Shown here: positions 1 to 7,965 of the stretch, piece after piece
How positions within the stretch are numbered: position 1 is the stretch's first letter
How the letters are laid out: each line of letters opens with the position of its first letter
Assembly: GCA_964519345.1 (NCBI GenBank)
Contig: CAZFKX010000020.1
Location: forward strand, 1-64,000
DNA length: 64,000 nt
Source: Persephonella sp964519345
Lineage (GTDB): Bacteria > Aquificota > Aquificia > Aquificales > Hydrogenothermaceae
Reading direction: 5' to 3'
Translations under genes and position numbers: made by a program
The notes under the pieces: generated by a model
What the model saw: only the letters and a program-made list of their open reading frames with translations
What the model was told of the DNA's origin: nothing
Database searches by the model: none

Positions 1-73
1 CAAAAACTTTTTATACTATTAAGTCTATCTTTTCCGTTTTCTAAATTTAGAAATAAAGGAGGTTTAAATTATT
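1..73 (+). promoter_or_regulatory. rpmI upstream region with a -10-like element
   Basis: A TATACT hexamer at 12-17 resembles a bacterial -10 box; any -35 box would lie outside the window. An AAAGGAGG ribosome binding site at 56-63 precedes the rpmI ATG. No reading frame reaches through from the left edge, so the usual upstream partner infC, if present, ends before base 1 or is elsewhere. Confidence 0.3.
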
Positions 74-280
74 ATGGCTAAAGTTAAGATGAAAACCAAC
101 AAAACAGCTGCTAAGAGATTTAAGGTTACAGCAAAAGGAAAGATAAAATACTGGAAAGGTGGCGTTTCCCACTACAACACAAAAAAGACAAGTAAAAGAA
201 AAAGGCAGGGAAGAAGAGCTGACTATGTGCCTGAGAGTATCGCGGAAAGGGTAAAACAGCTAATACCTTACCAGGTTTAA
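74..280 (+). CDS. rpmI: 50S ribosomal protein L35
   Basis: Small basic protein of the large ribosomal subunit, 68 aa, about the usual L35 length. The N-terminal KMKTNKTAAKRFKVT signature and the basic centre rich in Lys, Arg and Tyr are typical of L35. The ATG follows a strong AAAGGAGG site. It is 22 bases upstream of rplT, the standard L35-L20 pair, so the two are surely co-transcribed. L20 represses this operon in some bacteria; no such RNA structure was identified here. Confidence 0.97.
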   Translation: MAKVKMKTNKTAAKRFKVTAKGKIKYWKGGVSHYNTKKTSKRKRQGRRADYVPESIAERVKQLIPYQV

Positions 281-302
281 AACTTGAACAAGGAGGAAAG
301 AA

Positions 303-668
303 ATGAGAGTAAAAGGACCATCATCAAGGAAACATAAAAAGAAGATACTAAAATTGGCTAAAGGTTATTATGGGGCAAAGCACAGATCCTTTAGAAGAGC
401 CAAAGAACAGGTTTTGAGATCTCTACAGTATGAGTACAGAGACAGAAGATTAAGAAAAAGAGAGTTCAGAAGATTATGGATACAGAGGATAAATGCTGCC
501 GCAAGACTAAATGGGCTTTCTTACAGCCAGCTCATTCACGGTCTAAAGGTTGCAGGGATAGATCTCAACAGAAAAATACTTGCTGACATAGCAGTATCTG
601 ATCCAGAAACATTTACAAAGCTTGCAGAAAAAGCAAAAGAAGCCGTATCTCAAAAACCATCAGCTTAA
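303..668 (+). CDS. rplT: 50S ribosomal protein L20
   Basis: Large-subunit protein needed early in 50S assembly, 121 aa, normal length. The N-terminal RVKGPSSRKHKKKILKLAKGYYGAK block and the later RRLWIQRINAAARLNGLSYS motif are diagnostic. The start has an AAGGAGGAAAG site. It ends 22 bases before the proposed pheS start. An in-frame pheS extension that overlaps this gene has no ribosome site and is not used here. Confidence 0.98.
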   Translation: MRVKGPSSRKHKKKILKLAKGYYGAKHRSFRRAKEQVLRSLQYEYRDRRLRKREFRRLWIQRINAAARLNGLSYSQLIHGLKVAGIDLNRKILADIAVSDPETFTKLAEKAKEAVSQKPSA

Positions 669-690
669 AATCCATTCTGAAGGTGGAATT

Positions 691-1725
691 TTGGGGCTAA
701 AAGAAGATCTGAAAGCTTTAGGAGAAGAAGCTAAAAAGCTTATAGAGATAGCTAAAGATATCGAAGAACTCAACGATATCAGGGTTGGATATCTTGGTAA
801 AAAAGGCAAGCTAAAATCCATATTAAAAACCTTGGGTAAGCTCCCTCCGGCAGAAAGAAAAGAGATAGGGATGCTTGCAAACAGGATAAAAGAAGAGCTT
901 GAAGAAGCAATAAAAGAAAAAACCGAGCTTTTGAAAAAAAGATCCTTAGAAGAAGAGCTTAAAAAGGAAAAAATAGATATATCACTTCCTGGAAGCTGGA
1001 TAGAATCAGGTAGCTCTCATCCTGTTGTGTCAACTCTTATAGAGATCTCACAGATATTTATCTCTATGGGCTTTTCTATCGCTGAAGGGCCTGAGGTAGA
1101 GAAAGAAAGATATAACTTTGATATGTTAAATATTCCACCGGATCATCCCGCAAGAGATATGCAGGACACATTTTTCCTTAATAATGGAGATATTCTCAGA
1201 ACACATACATCACCTGTTCAGATAAGAACGATGTTGAAACAGAAGCCCCCAATAGCCGTTATAGCTCCTGGAAGAGTTTACAGAAAAGATGCAGATCCTA
1301 CACATTCTCCAATGTTCCACCAGATTGAAGGTCTGTTAGTTGACAGAAATGTTACATTCAGAGATCTGAAGGGAATCCTTAAGATATTCTTAGAGTCTAT
1401 CTTTGGGAAAGAAACAAGGATAAGATTCAGGCCGAGCTATTTCCCTTTCACAGAACCTTCAGCAGAAGTTGATATAGGATGTACTGTATGCGGTGGAAAG
1501 GGTTGTAGAGTCTGTAAAGGTACCGGCTGGCTTGAAATCCTTGGATGTGGAATGGTAGATCCTGAGGTGTTTAAAGCTGTGGATATTGATCCTGAAGAAT
1601 ACACAGGATTTGCCTTTGGTCTCGGAATAGAGAGAATAGCAATGCTTAAATACAGAATCACAGATATAAGACTTCTTTTTACAGGTGATATGAGATTTAA
1701 TAAGCAGTTTAAGGGGATAAGATGA
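691..1725 (+). CDS. pheS: Phenylalanyl-tRNA synthetase alpha subunit
   Basis: Catalytic subunit of the alpha2-beta2 enzyme that charges tRNA-Phe, 344 aa from the TTG at 691. An N-terminal coiled coil (about residues 1-90) is followed by the class II catalytic core, with motif 2 around GRVYRKDADPTHSPMFHQIEG and motif 3 near GFAFGLGIERIAML. A Cys cluster (CTVCGGKGCRVCKG) may bind zinc. I chose TTG 691 because an AGGTGG site at 681-686 sits just upstream and the product then has normal family length; an upstream ATG at 622 would lie inside rplT. The stop overlaps the pheT start by four bases. Confidence 0.95.
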   Translation: MGLKEDLKALGEEAKKLIEIAKDIEELNDIRVGYLGKKGKLKSILKTLGKLPPAERKEIGMLANRIKEELEEAIKEKTELLKKRSLEEELKKEKIDISLPGSWIESGSSHPVVSTLIEISQIFISMGFSIAEGPEVEKERYNFDMLNIPPDHPARDMQDTFFLNNGDILRTHTSPVQIRTMLKQKPPIAVIAPGRVYRKDADPTHSPMFHQIEGLLVDRNVTFRDLKGILKIFLESIFGKETRIRFRPSYFPFTEPSAEVDIGCTVCGGKGCRVCKGTGWLEILGCGMVDPEVFKAVDIDPEEYTGFAFGLGIERIAMLKYRITDIRLLFTGDMRFNKQFKGIR

Positions 1726-4133
1726 GAGTTCCTTACTCATGGATTAAGGAGTTTGTTAACATAGATCTTCCTGCTGAGGAAGTTGTAGAGAGATTAAATA
1801 CAACAGGTATAGAAGCTACATCAGAAATTTTTGGCAGGTATATAGATGGAATCGTAGCTGTAAAGATTATATCTGTTAGGAAACATCCTGAAAGGGACAG
1901 GCTCCTTATCTGTGAGGCAACAGATGGGCATAAAATCTATCAGGTAGTAACAGGGGCTGATAATGTAAAGGAAGGCTCTGTTGTTGTGCTTGCAAAAGAA
2001 GGTTCTGTGATTAACGGTATAAAAATAACAAAAAGGAACTTTGGCTCAGTTCAATCTGAAGGAATGTTTCTCTCCCTTGAAGATCTAAATATATCAGAAA
2101 AATCTGAAGGCATTCTCATATTACCTGAAGACACAAAACCCGGAGAAGACCCTAACAAAATTCTCGGACTTGGTGAAGACAGTATTATAGAGATTGAGAT
2201 AACACCAAATAGAGGTGATGCTTTAAGTGTTAGAGGTTTGGCAAGAGAAATAGGAGCGATTTTCGGTATAAAAAGGATAGAAGACTTTCCTGTTATATCT
2301 ATAGCAGAAGAGATAATTCCCGAAATCTTTATAAACTCAGAAAAGTGTAGTAGATACAGGGGAATAATAATAGATGGTATAAAAATCAAACCGTCTCCAT
2401 TTCATATACAGTTGAAGCTCATAAAATCAGGAATGAACCCTATAAATAATGTTGTTGATATAACAAACTATATCCTCCTTCAGGAAGGACAGCCTTTACA
2501 CGCTTTTGACCTTGACAAGATAGAAGGTACTGTATATGTAAGAAATGCGAAGGATGGAGAAAAAATAATTACACTTGATGGTGAAGAAAAAGAACTTAAG
2601 GAAACAGATCTTGTTATTGCCGACGATAAAAAAGTTATAGCTATAGCAGGCATAATAGGTGGAAATAACACTAAAGTTGATAGCGGTACTAAAAGAATAC
2701 TTTTAGAGGCAGCCGTATTTGACAGCATATCTGTAAGAAAAACAGCTAAAAGACTTGCCATATCAACAGATTCATCTTACAGATTTGAAAGAGGAGTTGA
2801 TATACAGAATCTTCCTAATGCTCAGGATAAAGCTGTGGAGCTAATACTAAGTACTGCAGGTGGAAGAACTGTTGGTGAAAAAGATATATACAGAAATGTA
2901 TATAAAGCTCAAAAAATAAAACTCAGAGAAAAAACGGTAAAAAGGATCTTAGGTATATCTATTCCAAAGGAGGAGTGTTCGCAACTGCTTAATAGACTTG
3001 AGATACCCACAGAAATAGAAGGAGATGGAACTTTATCCTATATACCATCATTCAGAGCTTTTGATATTAAAAGAGAGATTGATCTGGTTGAAGAGGTCGG
3101 AAGACTCAAGGGATTTGATACATTCAATGAGAGCTATCCAAAGATATCTGTTGAAAGTTATAAAAAAAGTGATGAATACCTATTTGAACTTAGAGGAAGA
3201 GACTTTTTTAAAGATAACGGCCTTGATGAGGTTGTAACTTATACATTTGTAGGCGAAGAAATATTCCAAACCCTTGGCATTCCCGTGCCAAAAATAAGGA
3301 TAGAAAACTATCTTTTAAAAACACAGAGTATTATGAGAGATAATCTTGCAGTAAGTCTTATTGATGTCTTTCAGGAAAATCTAAGACACCAGATCAGAGA
3401 TCTATCTATTTTTGAGATATCTTCAGTTTTTTTTGAGGATCATGAAGAGATAAGAGCAGGCCTACTTCTATCAGGAAGATATGTAAAAGGTTTCAGATTT
3501 ACAAAAGAAGATTTGAAACTTTCAACAACACAAAGCTGGGATTTTCTTAAGTTGAAAGGTATTATAAGCAGTTATATTACCCTGTTAGGACTAAAAGATG
3601 TGGAATATATTCCTTCTAAGCTCCCCTACCTGAATCCTTATGAATCCGCTGATTTGTTAATAAAAAGTCATTATATAGGTTACTTAGGAAAGATCCATCC
3701 TGAGATTGCTGAAAAACTTGAGATACCAAAAGATACATATATAGCTGAACTAAAGCTAAGATACGTACCGAGAGATTTAAAAGAGGATCCTTTAAAAGAC
3801 GGATACCTGTTTACACTTTATAAAAAGGCTGAAATACAAGTATTTAAAGAACTTCCAAAATATCCTTCAGTAAAAAGGGATCTTGCTTTTGAGGTTGCAG
3901 AAAATCTCCAGATAGATAAATTAATAAATGCTTTATCCAAAAGCTCTGAACTTATTGATAAAGTAGAGCTTTTTGATATTTATTACATTTCTAAGGAAAG
4001 GAAAAGCGTTGCTGTCTCTGTAGAGTTCAGAGCTGAGGATAGAAGCTTGTCAGACGAAGAGGTTAATAAAGAGGTTGAGATTATTCTAAATAGGATTAAA
4101 GAGAAGATAAAAGATATAAAATTAAGACAGTAG
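1722..4133 (+). CDS. pheT: Phenylalanyl-tRNA synthetase beta subunit
   Basis: Non-catalytic, tRNA-binding and editing subunit of PheRS, 803 aa, the usual bacterial length. In order: an N-terminal region with an EMAP/tRNA-binding domain (about residues 40-150, V-x-G-A-D-N-V motif), B3/B4 editing domain (about 200-380, including GQPLHAFDLDKI), B5 domain (about 400-470), a degenerate class II core, and a C-terminal anticodon-binding domain ending in the YPSVKRDLAF and YISKERKSVAVSVEFR motifs. The start overlaps pheS by ATGA, so translation is coupled. Its TAG stop is the first base-paired position of the downstream structured RNA. Confidence 0.97.
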   Translation: MRVPYSWIKEFVNIDLPAEEVVERLNTTGIEATSEIFGRYIDGIVAVKIISVRKHPERDRLLICEATDGHKIYQVVTGADNVKEGSVVVLAKEGSVINGIKITKRNFGSVQSEGMFLSLEDLNISEKSEGILILPEDTKPGEDPNKILGLGEDSIIEIEITPNRGDALSVRGLAREIGAIFGIKRIEDFPVISIAEEIIPEIFINSEKCSRYRGIIIDGIKIKPSPFHIQLKLIKSGMNPINNVVDITNYILLQEGQPLHAFDLDKIEGTVYVRNAKDGEKIITLDGEEKELKETDLVIADDKKVIAIAGIIGGNNTKVDSGTKRILLEAAVFDSISVRKTAKRLAISTDSSYRFERGVDIQNLPNAQDKAVELILSTAGGRTVGEKDIYRNVYKAQKIKLREKTVKRILGISIPKEECSQLLNRLEIPTEIEGDGTLSYIPSFRAFDIKREIDLVEEVGRLKGFDTFNESYPKISVESYKKSDEYLFELRGRDFFKDNGLDEVVTYTFVGEEIFQTLGIPVPKIRIENYLLKTQSIMRDNLAVSLIDVFQENLRHQIRDLSIFEISSVFFEDHEEIRAGLLLSGRYVKGFRFTKEDLKLSTTQSWDFLKLKGIISSYITLLGLKDVEYIPSKLPYLNPYESADLLIKSHYIGYLGKIHPEIAEKLEIPKDTYIAELKLRYVPRDLKEDPLKDGYLFTLYKKAEIQVFKELPKYPSVKRDLAFEVAENLQIDKLINALSKSSELIDKVELFDIYYISKERKSVAVSVEFRAEDRSLSDEEVNKEVEIILNRIKEKIKDIKLRQ

Positions 4134-4367
4134 GAAGGTTTAACGCGGTAAAGATGGCATTAAATATATTTTTATATAAAAGAATAAGTTGCCTGCGGGG
4201 GCATGATAGGGATGCAGCGGTAGTTTCTGGGCTATAGCTACTATAAAGGGAGCTCAAAATTCCGTACATCCCGTGGGAGTACGGTGAGAGCACCCACTTT
4301 TTGTTTGGGTCCAGAAAGGGCTCAGTATCCCATCGGTCCCTGCGGGTTTTCTACCGCGTGACCTTCC
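4133..4367 (+). ncRNA. ssrS: Probable 6S RNA (regulator of RNA polymerase)
   Basis: A GC-richer island between pheT and the cyclo-ligase gene folds by eye into one long interrupted rod. Visible pairings are 4133-4139 with 4361-4367, 4143-4150 with 4352-4359, GCCTGCGGGG starting at 4191 with CCCTGCGGGT ending at 4348, GAT-A-GGGAT with ATCCCATC, TTTCTGG with CCAGAAA, and a tip CCGTAC...GTACGG. A rod with internal bubbles just upstream of a ygfA homologue is the classic 6S setting. An AT-rich stretch at 4160-4188 could be an internal promoter or a loop, so the mature 5' end may be near 4188. It lacks the conserved cores of RNase P RNA, SRP RNA and tmRNA. Identity rests on shape and synteny. Confidence 0.65.
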
Positions 4368-4385
4368 AGTTATTGGGAGGTCAAG

Positions 4386-4934
4386 TTGAAACAGAAATTT
4401 AGAGAAGAGCTACTTAAAAAGAGAAGAAGATATGAAAAGGCTGAAGAAGATGCATTAAAAATAAAAGAAAAGTTTCTTCAGCTGGAAGAGGTAAAAAGGG
4501 CAAACTCTATCCTTTTATACTATCCACATAAAAATGAGGTAAATACCCTTCCTATAATAGAAGAGCTTTTAAGATCAAAAAAGAATGTTCTTCTTCCAAA
4601 GGTAAAAGATCTAAATATATTCCCTATTAAGGTTACTGATCTTTCAGTTTTAAAAAAAGGTTATGCAGGCATTTTAGAACCTGACGGAAAGATTTATCCT
4701 GTCGAAAAGATAGAAGTAGTTGTTGTTCCTGCCGTGGCTTTTGATATCCACGGCCATAGACTTGGCTATGGGAAAGGCTACTATGACAGACTTTTAAAAA
4801 AAATAAAAGGTCTAAAGGTGGGACTGGCTTATGATTTTCAGATTGTTGATAAACTTCCTGTAGAACCTCACGATATACCTGTTGACCTTATTATCACCCC
4901 CACCAGAATAATTAATACGAAAGGAGGAATGTGA
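4386..4934 (+). CDS. 5-formyltetrahydrofolate cyclo-ligase
   Basis: Converts 5-formyl-THF to 5,10-methenyl-THF using ATP (YgfA/MTHFS family), 182 aa, normal length. The C-terminal signature VVPAVAFDIHGHRLGYGKGYYDRLL is the family hallmark; basic residues near the N-terminus fit nucleotide binding. The start is TTG at 4386 behind GGGAGG at 4375-4380. It follows the putative 6S RNA, as ygfA follows ssrS in proteobacteria, and is four bases upstream of RNase Y. A folate link to nearby metF is plausible. Confidence 0.93.
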   Translation: MKQKFREELLKKRRRYEKAEEDALKIKEKFLQLEEVKRANSILLYYPHKNEVNTLPIIEELLRSKKNVLLPKVKDLNIFPIKVTDLSVLKKGYAGILEPDGKIYPVEKIEVVVVPAVAFDIHGHRLGYGKGYYDRLLKKIKGLKVGLAYDFQIVDKLPVEPHDIPVDLIITPTRIINTKGGM

Positions 4935-4937
4935 AAG

Positions 4938-6599
4938 ATGGTAGAGATAGTTGTTGGTATATCAGCTTTGGCTGTAGGAACAGCAGCAGGATTTGCTGTA
5001 TGTAAAGCTACTGTTGGAAAAACATTAAAAGAAAAAGAAGAACAGGCTGAAAAAATAATAAAAAACAGGGAGGAAATAGAGAGGGAAGCAAAAAGAAAAG
5101 CTGAAGAGATCTTAAAAGAGTACGAAACTCAAGCAAAAAGAAAAGCTGAAGAGATCATTAGGGAAGCTGAAAGTTTGAAGCAACAACAGGAGATAATAAT
5201 AGAAAAAGAGATATTGAAAAGAAAACAGGAGCTTGAAAGAGAACTAAAATCTGAAAGGGAAGAACTCCAGAATCTTGAAAAAACCCTAATGAGTAGAGAG
5301 GCACAGCTTGAAAAAAGACTTGCAAGACTTGAACACAAAGAAGAAGAACTGGATAAAAAATGGGAAGAGATTAAAAAGCTTGAAGAAGAGATAAGATCTA
5401 TACAGAAAGAGATAGAGGAAAAGGAAGTAAAACTTAAAGCAGCTGAAGAACAGTATATGTTGGAGCTTCAAAGAATAGCATCTATGACCAAGGAAGAGGC
5501 AAGGGAAGAACTCCTAAGGAAGGTTGAGGAAGAAGCAAAACTTGAAGCAGCAAAACTCATGAAAGAGATTGAAGACGAAGCAAGGAAAGAAGCAGAAAAA
5601 GAAGCAAAATGGAATCTTGTTACAGCTATCCAGAGACTTGCTCCAGAAATAACAACATCTCACACAATATCTGTCGTTGATCTTCCAAGTAACGACCTTA
5701 AGGGAAGAATAATAGGAAGAGAAGGAAGAAATATAAGAGCTTTTGAAATGGAAACAGGTGTTGATCTTATAATTGACGACACACCAGATATTGTAACAAT
5801 ATCTTCGTTCGATCCATTAAGAAGAGAAATAGCAAAAAGATCCCTTGAAAGATTAATAGCAGATGGAAGAATACATCCAGGAAGAATTGAGGAAATTGTT
5901 ACAAAAGTTAAAGACGAGATGGAATCCCATATAAGAAAACTTGGTGAAGAAACATGTCTTGAGCTTGGATTTACAGACGTTCATCCAGAACTATTTTACT
6001 ACATTGGAAAACTTTATTACAGAACATCTTATACACAGAATGTACTGCTCCACACTAAAGAGGTAGCTCACCTCGCAGGAATAATGGCAGCTGAACTTGG
6101 ATTAGATGAAAAGGCTGCAAAAAGAGGGGGGCTTATGCATGATGTTGGGAAATCAATATCTCACGAAGTAGGCGGATCACACTCAAAGGTTGGAGCAGAG
6201 CTTGCCAAAAGATACGGAGAACCCGATGTTGTAATAAATGCTATTCTTTATCACCATAATGACGAACCTGCAAGATACCCAGAAGCTGTACTTGTGGCTG
6301 CTGCTGACGCACTGTCTGCTGCAAGACCTGGAGCAAGAAGAGAAGCTTTACAATCATACATAAACAGACTTGAAAAGATAGAGGCGATTGTTAACTCTTT
6401 TGAGAATGTTGAAAAATCATTTGCCATACAGGCAGGAAGAGAAGTAAGAATAATAGTGAACGCTGAAAAATTATCAGATGAAGAGGCTTACATGCTCACG
6501 AAAGAGATAGCTAAAAGGATAGAAAAAGAAGTTGAGTTCCCTGGGCAGATAAAAATAACAACAATAAGAGAGTCAAGATTCATTGAGGTTGCAAAATAG
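4938..6599 (+). CDS. rny: Ribonuclease Y
   Basis: Membrane-anchored endoribonuclease that starts mRNA decay, 553 aa, close to the usual length. It has an N-terminal membrane segment (about residues 2-24), a long charged coiled coil (about 25-225), a KH domain with GRIIGREGRNIRAFE (about 255-275), and an HD domain with the metal-binding HD pair in GGLMHDVGKS (about 395-405). A C-terminal domain follows. AGGAGG at 4921-4926 precedes the ATG. It is co-transcribed with the cyclo-ligase gene and ends at a hairpin terminator. Confidence 0.95.
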   Translation: MVEIVVGISALAVGTAAGFAVCKATVGKTLKEKEEQAEKIIKNREEIEREAKRKAEEILKEYETQAKRKAEEIIREAESLKQQQEIIIEKEILKRKQELERELKSEREELQNLEKTLMSREAQLEKRLARLEHKEEELDKKWEEIKKLEEEIRSIQKEIEEKEVKLKAAEEQYMLELQRIASMTKEEAREELLRKVEEEAKLEAAKLMKEIEDEARKEAEKEAKWNLVTAIQRLAPEITTSHTISVVDLPSNDLKGRIIGREGRNIRAFEMETGVDLIIDDTPDIVTISSFDPLRREIAKRSLERLIADGRIHPGRIEEIVTKVKDEMESHIRKLGEETCLELGFTDVHPELFYYIGKLYYRTSYTQNVLLHTKEVAHLAGIMAAELGLDEKAAKRGGLMHDVGKSISHEVGGSHSKVGAELAKRYGEPDVVINAILYHHNDEPARYPEAVLVAAADALSAARPGARREALQSYINRLEKIEAIVNSFENVEKSFAIQAGREVRIIVNAEKLSDEEAYMLTKEIAKRIEKEVEFPGQIKITTIRESRFIEVAK

Positions 6600-6623
6600 G
6601 GAGATTCTCTTCCCTCCCTTTTT
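6598..6623 (+). terminator. Rho-independent terminator after rny
   Basis: AGGGAG (6598-6603) pairs with CTCCCT (6614-6619), followed by a run of T. It overlaps the rny stop codon and separates the rny operon from metF. Confidence 0.6.
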
Positions 6624-6667
6624 GCAAATAATTTGCAAAATCAGTATTTTCCCTCTATACTATTTTC
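6620..6667 (+). promoter_or_regulatory. metF promoter with overlapping 9-base inverted repeat
   Basis: TTGCAA at 6633-6638 and TATACT at 6656-6661 are spaced 17 bases apart, as in a standard housekeeping promoter. Transcription would start at about 6668, the A of the metF ATG, so the message looks leaderless; no ribosome site is present. A perfect inverted repeat (TTTTGCAAA at 6620-6628, TTTGCAAAA at 6632-6640) covers the -35 box and could be a repressor operator. Confidence 0.5.
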
Positions 6668-7549
6668 ATGAGGATCGGAGACATATTAAAACATATCAAT
6701 ACGAGTATATCTTTTGAGTTTTTCCCTCCAAAGACACCTGAAGGTGAGGAACTGCTTTTCAAAACCATCAAAGATCTTGAGAGATTAAATCCAACTTTCG
6801 TTTCTGTTACATACGGTGCTGGTGGTAGTACAAGGGAAAGAACGATAAGGGTCGTTAAGAGAATTCATGAACAGTGCAACCTAACAGTTATGGCTCATCT
6901 TACCTGTATAGGTCACTCAAAAAAGGAAATTGTTGATATACTGAAAGGATACAGAGAAATAGGTATCCAGAATATACTTGCCCTTAGGGGAGATATACCA
7001 AAAGATTTGAAGAAAGAGTTTGTATTTCCACAGGATGGATGCAGGTATGCCAATCAAATTGTTTCTCTTATTAGAAAAGAGTTTGATGACTATTTTAGTA
7101 TAGGTGTTGCTGCATATCCTGAAGGCCACCCGGAAAGTCCATCTCTTGAAAAAGATATATACTACTTTAAAAAGAAGGTTGAAGCCGGAGCTGAATTTGC
7201 AATAACACAGATGTTTTTTGACAACAATTACTTTTACAGGTTTATGGAGCTTTTAGAAAAAGAAGGGATCGATATACCTGTAATCCCGGGAATAATGCCG
7301 ATAACAAACTTCAGGCAGATAGAAAAGTTTGCTGTCATGTGTGGGGCAACAATACCTGAATTCTTAGTTAAAAAGCTTGAAAAGGCTGAAAATAGTCCAG
7401 AAGAAATTTCAAAAATTGGGATTGATTACGCCACAAAACAATGTGAAGATCTGCTTAAAAACGGAGTTAAAGGTCTTCATTTCTACACATTAAACAAATC
7501 AAAAGCAACCATTGAGATATACAGAAGAATAAAAGATCTAATAAAATAA
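6668..7549 (+). CDS. metF: 5,10-methylenetetrahydrofolate reductase
   Basis: FAD-dependent TIM-barrel enzyme that makes 5-methyl-THF for methionine synthesis, 293 aa, the usual bacterial length. The FEFFPPKTPEGEE motif near residue 17 (with the catalytic Glu), the SVTYGAGGSTR segment and ILALRGDIP are diagnostic, and ITQMFFDNNYFYRF fits substrate binding. The ATG has no ribosome binding site and lies about where transcription should begin. A shared hairpin terminator lies at its 3' end, facing the ferredoxin gene. Confidence 0.96.
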   Translation: MRIGDILKHINTSISFEFFPPKTPEGEELLFKTIKDLERLNPTFVSVTYGAGGSTRERTIRVVKRIHEQCNLTVMAHLTCIGHSKKEIVDILKGYREIGIQNILALRGDIPKDLKKEFVFPQDGCRYANQIVSLIRKEFDDYFSIGVAAYPEGHPESPSLEKDIYYFKKKVEAGAEFAITQMFFDNNYFYRFMELLEKEGIDIPVIPGIMPITNFRQIEKFAVMCGATIPEFLVKKLEKAENSPEEISKIGIDYATKQCEDLLKNGVKGLHFYTLNKSKATIEIYRRIKDLIK

Positions 7550-7570
7550 GGGGGAAATCCCCCTTTGTTT
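7548..7570. terminator. Bidirectional terminator between metF and the ferredoxin gene
   Basis: AAGGGGG and CCCCCTT flank a four-base loop, with T runs on the plus side and a T-rich tail when read on the minus strand. It sits between two convergent genes. Confidence 0.65.
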
Positions 7571-7898
7571 AAAATGTTGCCGGCGGTTTTCCTTTTGATG
7601 TTACAAGCCTTTCTACAGGTTCTCCACCTAAAATATGTTTTTCTATAATCTCTGGAACATCCTCAGGCTTAACATTTCCGTACCAGACAGCATCAGGATA
7701 AACAACAACTGTCGGTCCCATCATGCATGGTCCCATACATCCCGTTGGTGTAACAGCCATTTTATCAAACAGATTTTTCATCATAAGTTCTTCCTGAAAT
7801 TTCTGGAATATCATATCTGCACCCTTTTCACCACAGTTGGGCATACCCGGTGGTTTTCTCTGAAGGCAGACAAAAACATGCTTAAACTCAGCTGACAT
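7569..7898 (-). CDS. Thioredoxin-like [2Fe-2S] ferredoxin
   Basis: Small electron carrier of 109 aa with the thioredoxin-fold ferredoxin layout known from Aquifex aeolicus Fd4 and Azotobacter Shethna protein I. Four Cys at 11, 22, 54 and 58 (the last two in the GCMGPC motif) are placed as cluster ligands of this family. The following YPDAVWYGNVKPEDVPEIIEKH segment is typical of the C-terminal half. The physiological partner is not visible from its neighbours. It is transcribed alone, convergent to metF. Confidence 0.9.
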   Translation of the reverse strand: MSAEFKHVFVCLQRKPPGMPNCGEKGADMIFQKFQEELMMKNLFDKMAVTPTGCMGPCMMGPTVVVYPDAVWYGNVKPEDVPEIIEKHILGGEPVERLVTSKGKPPATF

Positions 7899-7965
7899 TC
7901 AACATACCTCCTCTTAGATTTTAAAAAAGAATAATGGTAAAAAGAAAGAAAAAAAATGATCTTGG

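Noticed and set aside
1437..1740. Two minus-strand open frames antisense to pheS
   Set aside because: They are shadows of the strongly coding pheS frame, with no start signals or recognisable protein.
4096..4293. 65-residue minus-strand frame across the end of pheT and the structured RNA
   Set aside because: It overlaps the pheT 3' end and the RNA helices, and has no ribosome site.
4133..4367. RNase P RNA, SRP RNA or tmRNA instead of 6S RNA
   Set aside because: The conserved RNase P core, the SRP tetraloop domain and the tmRNA tRNA-like end are not seen; the rod fold and the following cyclo-ligase gene fit 6S better.
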